Shown in pieces: positions 54,865 to 64,000 of a stretch of DNA of 64,000 nucleotides (its first letter is position 1; each line of letters opens with the position of its first letter). Both the position numbers and the translations under genes were made by a program. Source of the DNA: Atopobacter sp. AH10 (lineage in GTDB: Bacteria; Bacillota; Bacilli; Lactobacillales; Aerococcaceae); the NCBI RefSeq assembly GCF_003664595.1, contig NZ_QXPZ01000032.1, positions 1-64,000 of the forward strand, in the 5' to 3' direction. The notes under the pieces were generated by a model, which was given only the letters and a program-made list of their open reading frames with translations, did no database searches and was not told the origin of the DNA.

Positions 54865-54900
54865 CTAGTGTTTAAACACTAGTTGTAGGCTAAACACTAG
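54865..54900. promoter_or_regulatory. Upstream activator sites for the PTS promoter
   Basis: CTAGTGTTTAAACACTAG (54865-54882) is a perfect 18-bp palindrome, and a second half-site AAACACTAG lies at 54892-54900. They are 34 bp upstream of the -24 box, closer than usual for LevR, and only about 20-50 bp before rpoN, so one site set may control both directions. Confidence 0.75.
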
Positions 54901-54917
54901 AGAAAGGATGTTCCCAT

Positions 54918-56222
54918 GTGCCCTTAAAAACTAAGCAAAAACTTCAACAAAAGCAGCAATTAAAATTATCAGCAGATCTCACTCAAGCCATTGAATTGCT
55001 TCAATACAACGTGATGGATCTCAAAGATTTCTTAACAGATAAATCCTTGGACAACCCCTTCCTTCAAGTAGAAAATACCCACTTTTTAGAGAGTTCTTAC
55101 GATTCTTCTTATTTAAGCGACCAGCATCAGGCAATGATTCAAAATATTCCTGACAAGGGCTTTACCACTTTAAAAAGCTATTTAACTCAGCAAGCAAAAC
55201 TGAATTATAGAGACACTCCTATCCGTGACAAAGTTTTTTTCCTCATCGATCAATTAGATGATTCAGGTCGCCTTCACTTCGATATTAAAGCTTACTGCTC
55301 ACAAGAAAGGGAAGACCCCACGCTTTACCAAGATGCCCTAGCTCTCCTACAAGAATTGGATCCAGCTGGAGTAGGCGCAAAAGATTTAAAAGAATGCCTT
55401 GAACTTCAAATAAATCGAGACCCTTACGCCCCCAAAAGCGCACTTACCCTCTTATCCCTTCCCAGCGAGCAATTACAAAAAGACCATCTGATAAAGATTA
55501 CCGAAAACACTGGCTTAGAGTTAGAAGAAGTTCAAAGCGCCCTTTCCTATCTTCAACAACTAGATCCCTATCCCGGTCATCAAATACAAAAAGAGGCCAC
55601 CCAATTCACCTACCCTGATCTGACTATTCACGTTCAGGGTAATACATTAGAATGGCAAATCAACCAAGATATTCTACCTAAAATAAAATTTGATCTCACT
55701 AGTTTCAATCAGATCAAGCAGGCTTGCGATCAAGATACTCTCGTCTATTTAAACAAACAGGCTAAAGATTTCGATTGGCTCATACAAGCTCTCTCTAAAA
55801 GAGAAGCTACCCTAGGCCGTTTAGCCCAAGCCTTAATCCATTTCCAAGCCCCCTTCTTTCTCAAGCAGCAAAGTTATCCCTTGGGCCTTAATATGAAAGA
55901 TTTAGCTAACTATATAGACGTTCATGAATCGACCGTTTCTCGTATTGTTCAAGGTAAATATTTGCAATTTAACGGTCGCAATTTCCCCTTAAAATATTTC
56001 TTCCCTCAAAAGTTGGCTCATACAGAAGGCGTCTCTATTGACGAGGTAAAAGCAATGATTAAAGATCTCATTACAAAAGAAAACCCTCATTTCCCCCTAT
56101 CTGACCAAGCTATTTCAGATATCTTAAAAGATGAAGGACTCCCTGTCGCAAGAAGAACGGTCGCTAAATACCGTAAATCTTTGAACTATCCGTCTGCTAG
56201 CCACCGCAAAGCTCTTGACTAA
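54918..56222 (+). CDS. rpoN: RNA polymerase sigma-54 factor
   Basis: Sigma factor for -24/-12 promoters, 434 residues. N-terminal activator-contact region KQKLQQKQQLKLSADLTQAIELLQ, core-binding middle, a helix-turn-helix (LANYIDVHESTVSRIVQGKYLQ) near 330-350, and the RpoN box ARRTVAKYRK at 411-420. The start is GTG at 54918 with AAAGGA nine bases upstream. It is divergent from the only sigma-54 promoter I see in the window. Confidence 0.95.
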   Translation: MPLKTKQKLQQKQQLKLSADLTQAIELLQYNVMDLKDFLTDKSLDNPFLQVENTHFLESSYDSSYLSDQHQAMIQNIPDKGFTTLKSYLTQQAKLNYRDTPIRDKVFFLIDQLDDSGRLHFDIKAYCSQEREDPTLYQDALALLQELDPAGVGAKDLKECLELQINRDPYAPKSALTLLSLPSEQLQKDHLIKITENTGLELEEVQSALSYLQQLDPYPGHQIQKEATQFTYPDLTIHVQGNTLEWQINQDILPKIKFDLTSFNQIKQACDQDTLVYLNKQAKDFDWLIQALSKREATLGRLAQALIHFQAPFFLKQQSYPLGLNMKDLANYIDVHESTVSRIVQGKYLQFNGRNFPLKYFFPQKLAHTEGVSIDEVKAMIKDLITKENPHFPLSDQAISDILKDEGLPVARRTVAKYRKSLNYPSASHRKALD

Positions 56223-56251
56223 AGATCTACTTTCATCTGCCTCCAACCCAG

Positions 56252-56286
56252 CAAAGCCCCATCCTTTATAAGACGGGGCTTTTTAG
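56252..56286 (+). terminator. Terminator of rpoN
   Basis: AAAGCCCCATC pairs with GACGGGGCTTT and is followed by TTTT. Confidence 0.85.
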
Positions 56287-56367
56287 ACTTTTTTTCTTCG
56301 CTCAAAAGAATCTTCCTCAATGCTTTCTTCTCATCTCTTTTAGTCTACTAGATGCAAGGAGCATATT

Positions 56368-56402
56368 AAAAACCTCGTCCATCATTATGGACGAGGTTTT
56401 TA
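56368..56402. terminator. Terminator of pyrG, bidirectional
   Basis: AAAAACCTCGTCCAT pairs with ATGGACGAGGTTTTT in a perfect stem; A and T runs are part of the stem, so both directions are served. Confidence 0.85.
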
Positions 56403-56412
56403 AATATTTTGC

Positions 56413-58185
<1,773 letters not shown>

Positions 58186-58187
58186 TT

Positions 58188-58216
58188 ATATTACCGTCTC
58201 ACTCCCGTTAGGTCAA
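58188..58216 (-). promoter_or_regulatory. pyrG promoter
   Basis: TTGACC (58211-58216) and TAATAT (58188-58193) with a 17-bp spacer; the GGGC start lies 7 bp past the -10 box. Confidence 0.85.
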
Positions 58217-58232
58217 GTACGAAAACTTGGAA

Positions 58233-58850
58233 TTATTCCTCTTCTTCGTCTTCGTCTTCTAATTGGTCGTCTTCAATAATTGTTAGATGGCCATCTATTT
58301 CTTCATCTTCTACTTCAGAATCATCAAATTCACTAAGATCTGACTTGTAGGCCTTTAATTCATCTGCTTCTTCTTCACTGTCCTCGTCATCAGATGAATC
58401 GATTGGCCCTTGATCGTCATCGTCCAAATCTTCTTCATCATCGTCATCGTAGTCAAGATCTTCATCATCGTCATCGCTATAGTCAATCGCATCATCATCG
58501 TCATTAAAGGCATTGAATTTCTTCTTGTTCTTCTTCCGACGTTTCTTCTTCAATTCATCATCATCTATCGAAGAGACGATTTCTTCATCAATCGCATCAA
58601 TCGCATACCAAGAACGCAAACCCCAGCGATTTTCCCCTAAAGAAATAAAGGCACCATCAGTATTCAAAGTCGTATAGAAACGAGCCATTTCCTTTTCTAA
58701 TTGTTCATCGGATAAATGAAGATAATCGCCTACAATAGCTAGCAAATCATTAAAGTCTACTACAGCATTTTTCTCTTTTAAATAGGCGTGTGCGACTTCG
58801 ATCATGGACATTTCTGACCGTTCTTCAATAGATAGTTCGTCTAATTTCAT
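58233..58850 (-). CDS. rpoE: DNA-directed RNA polymerase delta subunit
   Basis: Gram-positive accessory subunit that increases polymerase recycling and NTP-sensing. The N-terminal winged-helix HARE-HTH domain spans about 1-85 (MIEVAHAYLKEKNAVVDFNDLLAIV, ENRWGLRSWYAID) and the C-terminal 110 residues are a disordered Asp/Glu tail. 205 residues from 58850, preceded by AAAGGA. The gene is next to pyrG, as in Bacillus. Confidence 0.95.
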   Translation of the reverse strand: MKLDELSIEERSEMSMIEVAHAYLKEKNAVVDFNDLLAIVGDYLHLSDEQLEKEMARFYTTLNTDGAFISLGENRWGLRSWYAIDAIDEEIVSSIDDDELKKKRRKKNKKKFNAFNDDDDAIDYSDDDDEDLDYDDDDEEDLDDDDQGPIDSSDDEDSEEEADELKAYKSDLSEFDDSEVEDEEIDGHLTIIEDDQLEDEDEEEE

Positions 58851-58951
58851 TCCCTGCACGTCCTTTCCCATTAGCTCTAAGTGTAACTATTATAGCAAGC
58901 AAATGCAAGCAAGTGAACAGGCTTCACTCGCTTATCTTTCTTGCCTTTCCC

Positions 58952-58991
58952 CAAAAATAAGGAGGCACTCTTTAAGCGCCCCCTATTTTAT
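58952..58991 (-). terminator. Terminator of glmS
   Basis: AAAATAGGGGGC pairs with GCCTCCTTATTTT, with the U-rich end of the stem on the minus strand. The gap 58851-59170 is otherwise empty. Confidence 0.7.
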
Positions 58992-59170
58992 CAAAACTTT
59001 TCCTACTTGAGTAGTCTAAAGAATGGAATTTCTCATCGCTCTAGCTCTTAAACACAGAAAGTACTGATCATCTACCTGATCATTCAACGACTTATCCTTC
59101 ATTCTACCATCACTCTATCGCCTAAAAGCAACAAGCTTATTCCATATTCATTCACTTTATAGGCTCACCA

Positions 59171-60955
59171 TTACTCTACTGTAACACTCTTGGCTAGATT
59201 ACGTGGTTGATCCACATTATAGCCTTTTTCAAGAGCTGTATAATAAGCAATCAATTGGCCTACCACAACACTTAAGAAAGGTCTCAAACGCATTGGAACT
59301 GCATCCACAACAACTGTATCGCCCTCTAAAGCTAAATCACTAGAGCTAATGGTCAAGCTTCTGCCACCTCTTGCTCGAACTTCCTCCAAGTTCGACCGCG
59401 TTTGTTTGGCTAAATGAGCTTGTGTCACTATAGCAATGACCGGTGTTCCATCTTCTATTAAGGCAATCGTCCCATGTTTCAGTTCACCTGCTGCAAAACT
59501 TTCCACTTGCAGGTAAGAAATCTCTTTCAACTTCAACGCATTTTCCATCGCTGTTAAGTAGTCCAAGCCACGTCCGATATAAAAGGCATTCCGTGTATCA
59601 AGTAAGTTTTCTTTCACCACATCTCGAATGGCTTCTTTTTGACTTAGGAGCCGTTCCATCGCTACTTCAACTTGTTTCAACCCTTTTAATAAGTCGGGGA
59701 GCTCCCCTTTCAATGCATAAACGAGATAAGCCATCACAGCCAATTGAGCAATATAGGCCTTAGTAGAGGCTACCGCCACTTCACGACCTGCTAATAATGG
59801 TAAACTATAACTTGCTTCACGAGCCAGGGTAGATCCCTTCACATTAGTGATCGTTAAGGACGGATAGCCCGCAGCCTTCACCTTCACCAAGGCATGTCGA
59901 CTATCTGCTGTTTCCCCACTTTGGGACAAGAAGATAAAGAACGGCTTTTGACTAATTACCGGCATTTCATAAGTGAATTCACTAGCAATATGAGCTTCTA
60001 CCCGCTTATTTAAAATTTGTTCGAACCATCTCTTAGCCAAACAGGAAGCATGGTAACTCGTCCCACTAGCAACCATGTAGATAGTCTCTGCCTTTTCTAA
60101 TTCTTTCAAAACTTGAGGCAAGTCCTCCAAACCTTCTTGGTAAAGAGAAGTAATATGTCTCAAAACACTTGGTTGTTCTTCAATTTCTTTTAACATGTAG
60201 TAAGGGTACAGCCCCTTGTCCAAATCAGAATCTTCCTCATCAAAGCGTTGCATTTCACGTTCAACTACTTCACCTGATAAATTCTCAATTCGCACATCAT
60301 CAGCGGTCAAAATAGCTAAATCCCCGTCTTGGATCAAGAGATAGGCTTTAGTCACAGAAATTCCAGCCATAGCATCGGAACAAATAATATGTCCCTCATC
60401 AGCCACACCTACTAAAAGGGGACTCTTTTCTTTAGCTGCATACAAGCGTTCTGGGTGTTTTCGGTCTATAATCCCCAAGGCGTAGGACCCTTCTAGAAGT
60501 CTTAAGGCTTTTCTTAAACCCTCTAACTCATCTTCTTTATTGTCACTTACAAAACGGTCAATTAAATTCGCCACAACTTCTGTATCTGTATCAGAAAGAA
60601 ACTCTACATCTGATAGATAACGTTCCTTCAACTCTTTGTAGTTATCAATCACTCCATTGTGGACAATAGCAAATCTTCCTGAAGCAGACAAATGAGGATG
60701 AGCATTCTCCGTATTTGCTGGTCCGTGCGTTGCCCAACGTGTATGGCCAATCCCACTAACTGCTTCCACACTTTGGTCCACTAAAGGAATTAAGTTAGCA
60801 ATTTTCCCTGCTACCTTAGTGACATGGATATCCCCTAGCTTGTCCATTAAGGCAATACCAGCAGAGTCATATCCCCTGTATTCCAAGCGTTGCAATCCCT
60901 TCAACAAATACTTTGCAATAGCTATATTTCCAATAGCTCCGACAATTCCACACAT
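59171..60955 (-). CDS. glmS: Glucosamine-6-phosphate synthase
   Basis: Makes glucosamine 6-phosphate from fructose 6-phosphate and glutamine, the entry to cell-wall amino sugars. N-terminal nucleophile Cys2 (MCGIVGAIGN), GHTRWATHG, then two SIS isomerase domains at about 280-590 (SGTSYHASC, SQSGETADS) and the C-terminal KSVTVE. 594 residues from 60955 with AAAGGAG upstream; a longer in-frame reading would pass through the ribozyme and is rejected. Confidence 0.97.
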   Translation of the reverse strand: MCGIVGAIGNIAIAKYLLKGLQRLEYRGYDSAGIALMDKLGDIHVTKVAGKIANLIPLVDQSVEAVSGIGHTRWATHGPANTENAHPHLSASGRFAIVHNGVIDNYKELKERYLSDVEFLSDTDTEVVANLIDRFVSDNKEDELEGLRKALRLLEGSYALGIIDRKHPERLYAAKEKSPLLVGVADEGHIICSDAMAGISVTKAYLLIQDGDLAILTADDVRIENLSGEVVEREMQRFDEEDSDLDKGLYPYYMLKEIEEQPSVLRHITSLYQEGLEDLPQVLKELEKAETIYMVASGTSYHASCLAKRWFEQILNKRVEAHIASEFTYEMPVISQKPFFIFLSQSGETADSRHALVKVKAAGYPSLTITNVKGSTLAREASYSLPLLAGREVAVASTKAYIAQLAVMAYLVYALKGELPDLLKGLKQVEVAMERLLSQKEAIRDVVKENLLDTRNAFYIGRGLDYLTAMENALKLKEISYLQVESFAAGELKHGTIALIEDGTPVIAIVTQAHLAKQTRSNLEEVRARGGRSLTISSSDLALEGDTVVVDAVPMRLRPFLSVVVGQLIAYYTALEKGYNVDQPRNLAKSVTVE

Positions 60956-60984
60956 GCGAATCGCTCCTTTATTCAATTTTTCGA

Positions 60985-61131
60985 TTCGCTTCTGGTGCCA
61001 AAACGGCCTCTGTTGCCTTCTTACAAAGGTTTTTCTTCCGTTTCTGTAGAGTGCACACCCTGGAGTCATCCGCCGAATTTTCGATAAACTCCATCCTCGT
61101 CCCCCAGGCTATCTATCCTGGGTCTGGCGCT
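60985..61131 (-). ncRNA. glmS ribozyme riboswitch
   Basis: The minus-strand RNA starts AGCGCCAG at 61131/61130, where cleavage occurs between A-1 and G+1. It contains the conserved GGATGGAGTTTATCGA, TTCGGCGGATGACTCC and GTGTGCACTCTACA elements in order, and ends about 30-100 nt before glmS. Glucosamine 6-phosphate acts as cofactor for self-cleavage, which lowers glmS mRNA. 3' boundary is approximate. Confidence 0.93.
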
Positions 61132-61239
61132 ATTCCTTAAAAAATTATCCTCCCTATTTACAGTTTTTCAGAAGCTATTTTACTATACAACAGGATGGAA
61201 AGGCTGTCAAATTTCTCCTATTAGACCTTCTGTCTCAAG

Positions 61240-61270
61240 AAAAAAAGAGCCCCCATTAGGAGCTCTTTCC
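61240..61270 (-). terminator. Terminator of the cdaA-cdaR-glmM operon
   Basis: AAAGAGC pairs with GCTCTTT around a 12-nt interior, followed on the minus strand by T-rich sequence. Confidence 0.8.
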
Positions 61271-61293
61271 CATCCTTATGCTTCTTTTAAAAA

Positions 61294-62637
61294 TTAGGCT
61301 TTTTCTCGAACAACAGCTGCAATAGCCTCTGCATATCGATCGCAGTCCTCGTGAGTTTTGGCTTCTACCATCACACGAACCAATGATTCCGTCCCACTAG
61401 GGCGAACCAAGACTCTTCCTTCCCCATTCATCGCTTCTTCTGTTTGCTTTATAATGTCAGCAACTTCAGGAATATCCATCACATGATTTTTATCCTTAAC
61501 TGGGATATTCACCAAGGTTTGTGGGAAAACTTCCATAACCTCAGCAAGTTCAGATAATTTCTTACCAGTCTTCTTCATCACATTCAAGAGTTGAATCCCT
61601 GTCAACAAGCCATCTCCTGTTGTATTCAAATCCATAAAGATAATATGACCAGACTGTTCACCACCGAGATTATAACCAAATTCTCTCATTTTTTCAGACA
61701 CATAGCGATCCCCTACTTGAGTCTTTTCAAGCCGGAGTCCTAGCTTATCTGCTGCTTTGAACATTCCTAGGTTACTCATAACAGTCGTTACAATCGTATC
61801 TTCTTTCAAACGACCATATTCTTTGAGATAACGCCCACAAATGAGCATCATTTTGTCCCCATCAATAATGTTCCCTTTTTCGTCTACAGCAATACACCGA
61901 TCTCCATCACCATCAAAAGCCAAGCCAACATCTGCCCCAGACTCTACAACAAACTCGGCTAATTTTTCAGGGTGAGTTGACCCTACACCATCGTTAATAT
62001 TGATCCCATTTGGCTTATCCCCTAAAAGATCAAAATCCGTATTCAAATCAGCGAATATTCTTGTCAAAATAGCCGTTGTCGCACCATTCGCACCGTCTAG
62101 GCACACATGTAATCCGGAAAGATCATCCGCAATAGACGAACGTAAGAATTGAGAGTACTTTAACGCCCCCTCTAAATATTCGTCCACTGTCCCTAAACCT
62201 TCAGCGGAAGGTCGAGGTAAATCGTCCACTTCTTGATCTAAGAGAGCTTCAATTTCAGCTTCTGTTTCATCTGAAAGTTTGAAGCCATTAGCTGCAAAAA
62301 ATTTAATTCCATTGTCTTGAGCCGGGTTGTGGGATGCAGAAATCATTACCCCTGCTACTGCACCTTGAGCCCGTGTGAGGTATGCCACACCTGGAGTTGG
62401 TAAAACGCCCAATTGCATGACTTCAATCCCAACAGACATCAAGCCAGCCACTAGAGCATATTCTAATAATTGCCCTGATATACGTGTATCTCTAGCCACC
62501 AAAACTTGTGGCTTTTCTTCCGTTGAATGTTTTGAAAGAACATAACCTCCACAACGACCTAACTTGAAAGCAAGTTCTGGCGTTAACTCTTTATTAGCTA
62601 CACCGCGAACTCCATCCGTTCCAAAATACTTACCCAT
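61294..62637 (-). CDS. glmM: Phosphoglucosamine mutase
   Basis: Converts glucosamine 6-phosphate to the 1-phosphate for UDP-GlcNAc. Phosphoserine Ser102 in [12 protein letters not shown], Mg-binding DGDGDR near 239-244, and C-terminal [12 protein letters not shown]. 447 residues. It follows cdaR by 44 bp in the cdaA-cdaR-glmM operon; in other Firmicutes GlmM binds CdaA and inhibits c-di-AMP synthesis. Confidence 0.96.
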   Translation of the reverse strand: MGKYFGTDGVRGVANKELTPELAFKLGRCGGYVLSKHSTEEKPQVLVARDTRISGQLLEYALVAGLMSVGIEVMQLGVLPTPGVAYLTRAQGAVAGVMISASHNPAQDNGIKFFAANGFKLSDETEAEIEALLDQEVDDLPRPSAEGLGTVDEYLEGALKYSQFLRSSIADDLSGLHVCLDGANGATTAILTRIFADLNTDFDLLGDKPNGININDGVGSTHPEKLAEFVVESGADVGLAFDGDGDRCIAVDEKGNIIDGDKMMLICGRYLKEYGRLKEDTIVTTVMSNLGMFKAADKLGLRLEKTQVGDRYVSEKMREFGYNLGGEQSGHIIFMDLNTTGDGLLTGIQLLNVMKKTGKKLSELAEVMEVFPQTLVNIPVKDKNHVMDIPEVADIIKQTEEAMNGEGRVLVRPSGTESLVRVMVEAKTHEDCDRYAEAIAAVVREKA

Positions 62638-62681
62638 AATAGTCTCCTTTATTCTTTTTTGTCTTAATAGACGTTCAGGCC

Positions 62682-63713
62682 TTAATGCCTTGAAGGGTTT
62701 TTATTCTCTTTATCCACATTTTTACTAGTTGTCCCACCTGTTGTAGATGAGTCATCTTCCGTTTTATCTACACTTTGATCTTGTCCATTTCGTTCACGTA
62801 TCTTAACGGTTACTTCAACTTGTTCCACTGAAGCAGCAATAATCCGTTTCGGAAGCGTGAGCAAGGCATGCACTTTCATCCCATCTTCAAGATTTGCCAC
62901 ATCAATTGGGACTGAAATTTCTGAAATTGTTTTTAAAACATCTTTTTCCCCTGTAATAGTTACCATGTCAGGTTTCACTTCATAGCTGTAGTCCATATCT
63001 CTTTGTTCATTAGAGGCAGCTACCACTATCGGTACTTGCTTCTTTGTGATATCAGCATCTTCGTTCAATTTCCCTGTCACAGATTTTGGTTCCACGGTCA
63101 CAGCAACCGTCTCACCATTCTTGTCAAAAGCTAATAGATCAATTTCACTGGCTTGACCTTTATGACGATTCACATCATAGAAGCCCCGCACTTCTTGAAT
63201 AGATTCTACAGCAGACTTTCCTCCTATTACCCGAACTGTTTCTTTCGATAGTTTCATATCGTCAGTAATCGCTCTTCCATCTGGCGTGTAGATCACTACT
63301 TTAAACGTTTTTTCTTCCAGTGGTTCAATATGAATTGTCACCTGTTTAGGGGATACACGACTTTGAACATCGGCAGGCAAGCCTTGCGTTTTCAAATCAA
63401 TCGTATGATCTCCTTCGCCCAGCCGATCCAAATTAGGCGTAACTACCTTAAAATTACGATTCGTTGTCGCTAATTTCACCGAGGAAGTGGGGCCTTCAAG
63501 CAAAACACTTGTTTCACTAGGCAGTCCTGTCACCACAAAACGTTTCGCGCTTAAATTTGCTTCTACTGGAACATGTTCGACTACCTGTTGAGATTGTACA
63601 TTAATAGATTGTTGGTGTCTATTGCCAATAGAATCCACATAACTGAACAAAAGCAAGGTCATGGCAAAAGAAATAACGACAAGAAAAGCTCGATTATTGA
63701 ACCATTTATTCAT
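62682..63713 (-). CDS. cdaR: CdaA regulatory protein CdaR (YbbR)
   Basis: Membrane-anchored regulator of the c-di-AMP cyclase. One N-terminal helix at about residues 10-28, then three YbbR repeats outside the cell to about residue 310, and a disordered polar tail rich in Asp, Ser, Thr and Lys. 343 residues. The start overlaps the cdaA stop region by 8 bp, so the proteins are made together. Confidence 0.93.
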   Translation of the reverse strand: MNKWFNNRAFLVVISFAMTLLLFSYVDSIGNRHQQSINVQSQQVVEHVPVEANLSAKRFVVTGLPSETSVLLEGPTSSVKLATTNRNFKVVTPNLDRLGEGDHTIDLKTQGLPADVQSRVSPKQVTIHIEPLEEKTFKVVIYTPDGRAITDDMKLSKETVRVIGGKSAVESIQEVRGFYDVNRHKGQASEIDLLAFDKNGETVAVTVEPKSVTGKLNEDADITKKQVPIVVAASNEQRDMDYSYEVKPDMVTITGEKDVLKTISEISVPIDVANLEDGMKVHALLTLPKRIIAASVEQVEVTVKIRERNGQDQSVDKTEDDSSTTGGTTSKNVDKENKNPSRH

Positions 63714-64000
63714 CGTTTTTCCCTCCTAAGCGATAATTATCGAGAAGATCCCAGATGTTCCAACTATCCGTCTCTTTATCATCTGAGGACAAAAAGCCTT
63801 CTAACATGCGTTTACATTCGCTTTCGTCTAAATCTCGAAAAATACGCCCATTATGTGTGATAGATACTGAGCCCGTTTCCTCGGATGCCACAATAGTCAC
63901 CGCATCTGTAACCTCACTCAATCCGATCGCCGCCCGATGTCTGGTTCCTAATTCTTTTGGGATCAAAGAACTTTCTGACAAGGGTAAGTAACTCGCCGCC
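63706..64000 (-). CDS. cdaA: Diadenylate cyclase CdaA, C-terminal part (cut by window edge)
   Basis: C-terminal fragment of the membrane c-di-AMP synthase. Visible are AASYLPLSESSLIPKELGTRHRAAIG, which contains the RHR motif that binds ATP phosphates, and LSEVTDAVTIVASEETGSVSI, both typical of the DAC domain. The DGA motif, membrane helices and the start lie beyond base 64000. First of the cdaA-cdaR-glmM operon. Confidence 0.94.
   Translation of the reverse strand, partial: AASYLPLSESSLIPKELGTRHRAAIGLSEVTDAVTIVASEETGSVSITHNGRIFRDLDESECKRMLEGFLSSDDKETDSWNIWDLLDNYRLGGKNDE

Noticed and set aside
60956-61069. N-terminal extension of GlmS in frame
   Set aside because: It would translate the glmS ribozyme; GlmS must start with Met-Cys so that Cys is the nucleophile.

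Overview
The window comes from a low-GC Gram-positive bacterium of the order Lactobacillales. Evidence: AT-rich intergenic DNA, strong AGGAGG-type ribosome binding sites, a class A sortase, a delta subunit of RNA polymerase, a zinc-free L31, a Listeria/Enterococcus-like sigma-54 mannose PTS, and c-di-AMP synthesis next to glmM. An Aerococcaceae- or Carnobacteriaceae-like genome would fit, but no rRNA or other decisive marker is present, so genus is left open. Most genes lie on the minus strand. I see no prophage, insertion sequence or cas genes; it looks like a chromosomal core region with several accessory cassettes.

Layout. 0.2-4.2 kb: threonine degradation (tdh-kbl) divergent from a split ThrE-type threonine/serine exporter. 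4.2-6.5 kb: ABC-2 exporter. 6.7-10.1 kb: a three-gene unit of a MutS-family ATPase lacking the Smr nuclease domain, a helical-repeat protein, and a 42-residue peptide gene behind a near-consensus promoter. 10.4-16.8 kb: AfuABC/FbpABC-like ABC importer with a YesMN-type two-component system and paired direct repeats at the importer promoter. 17-19 kb: tRNA-Arg(CCU) and a flavodoxin operon preceded by two 32-bp repeats. 19.2-22.3 kb: Trp/Tyr-type ABC transporter behind a leader-peptide attenuator with two tandem terminators. 23.4 kb: tRNA-Ser(CGA). 24.5-27.2 kb: manganese ABC importer with a MntR/ScaR-like operator. 27.6-31.4 kb: fruRKA. 31.6-36.4 kb: methyltransferase, CorC-like protein, CBS protein, metallo-hydrolase, preQ1-controlled queT. 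36.5-42.6 kb: alr, cshA, murF, ddl. 42.8-49.2 kb: htpX-lemA, sortase, rpmE2, murA, fba. 49.5-56.2 kb: sigma-54 mannose PTS with its LevR-type activator and rpoN. 56.4-64 kb: pyrG with a CTP-sensing attenuator, rpoE, glmS with its ribozyme, glmM, cdaR, cdaA (cut by the window edge).

The genes group around cell-wall precursor supply (glmS-glmM-murA-murF-ddl-alr), sugar uptake (fructose and mannose PTS, possible sugar-phosphate importer), amino-acid balance and c-di-AMP signalling. The window is rich in RNA control: a glmS ribozyme, a preQ1-I riboswitch, a reiterative-transcription pyrG attenuator, and a Tyr-Trp leader-peptide attenuator whose interchangeable terminator arms suggest a domino antitermination mechanism. 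That attenuator and the MutS-like/repeat-protein/micropeptide unit are the best candidates for something undescribed.
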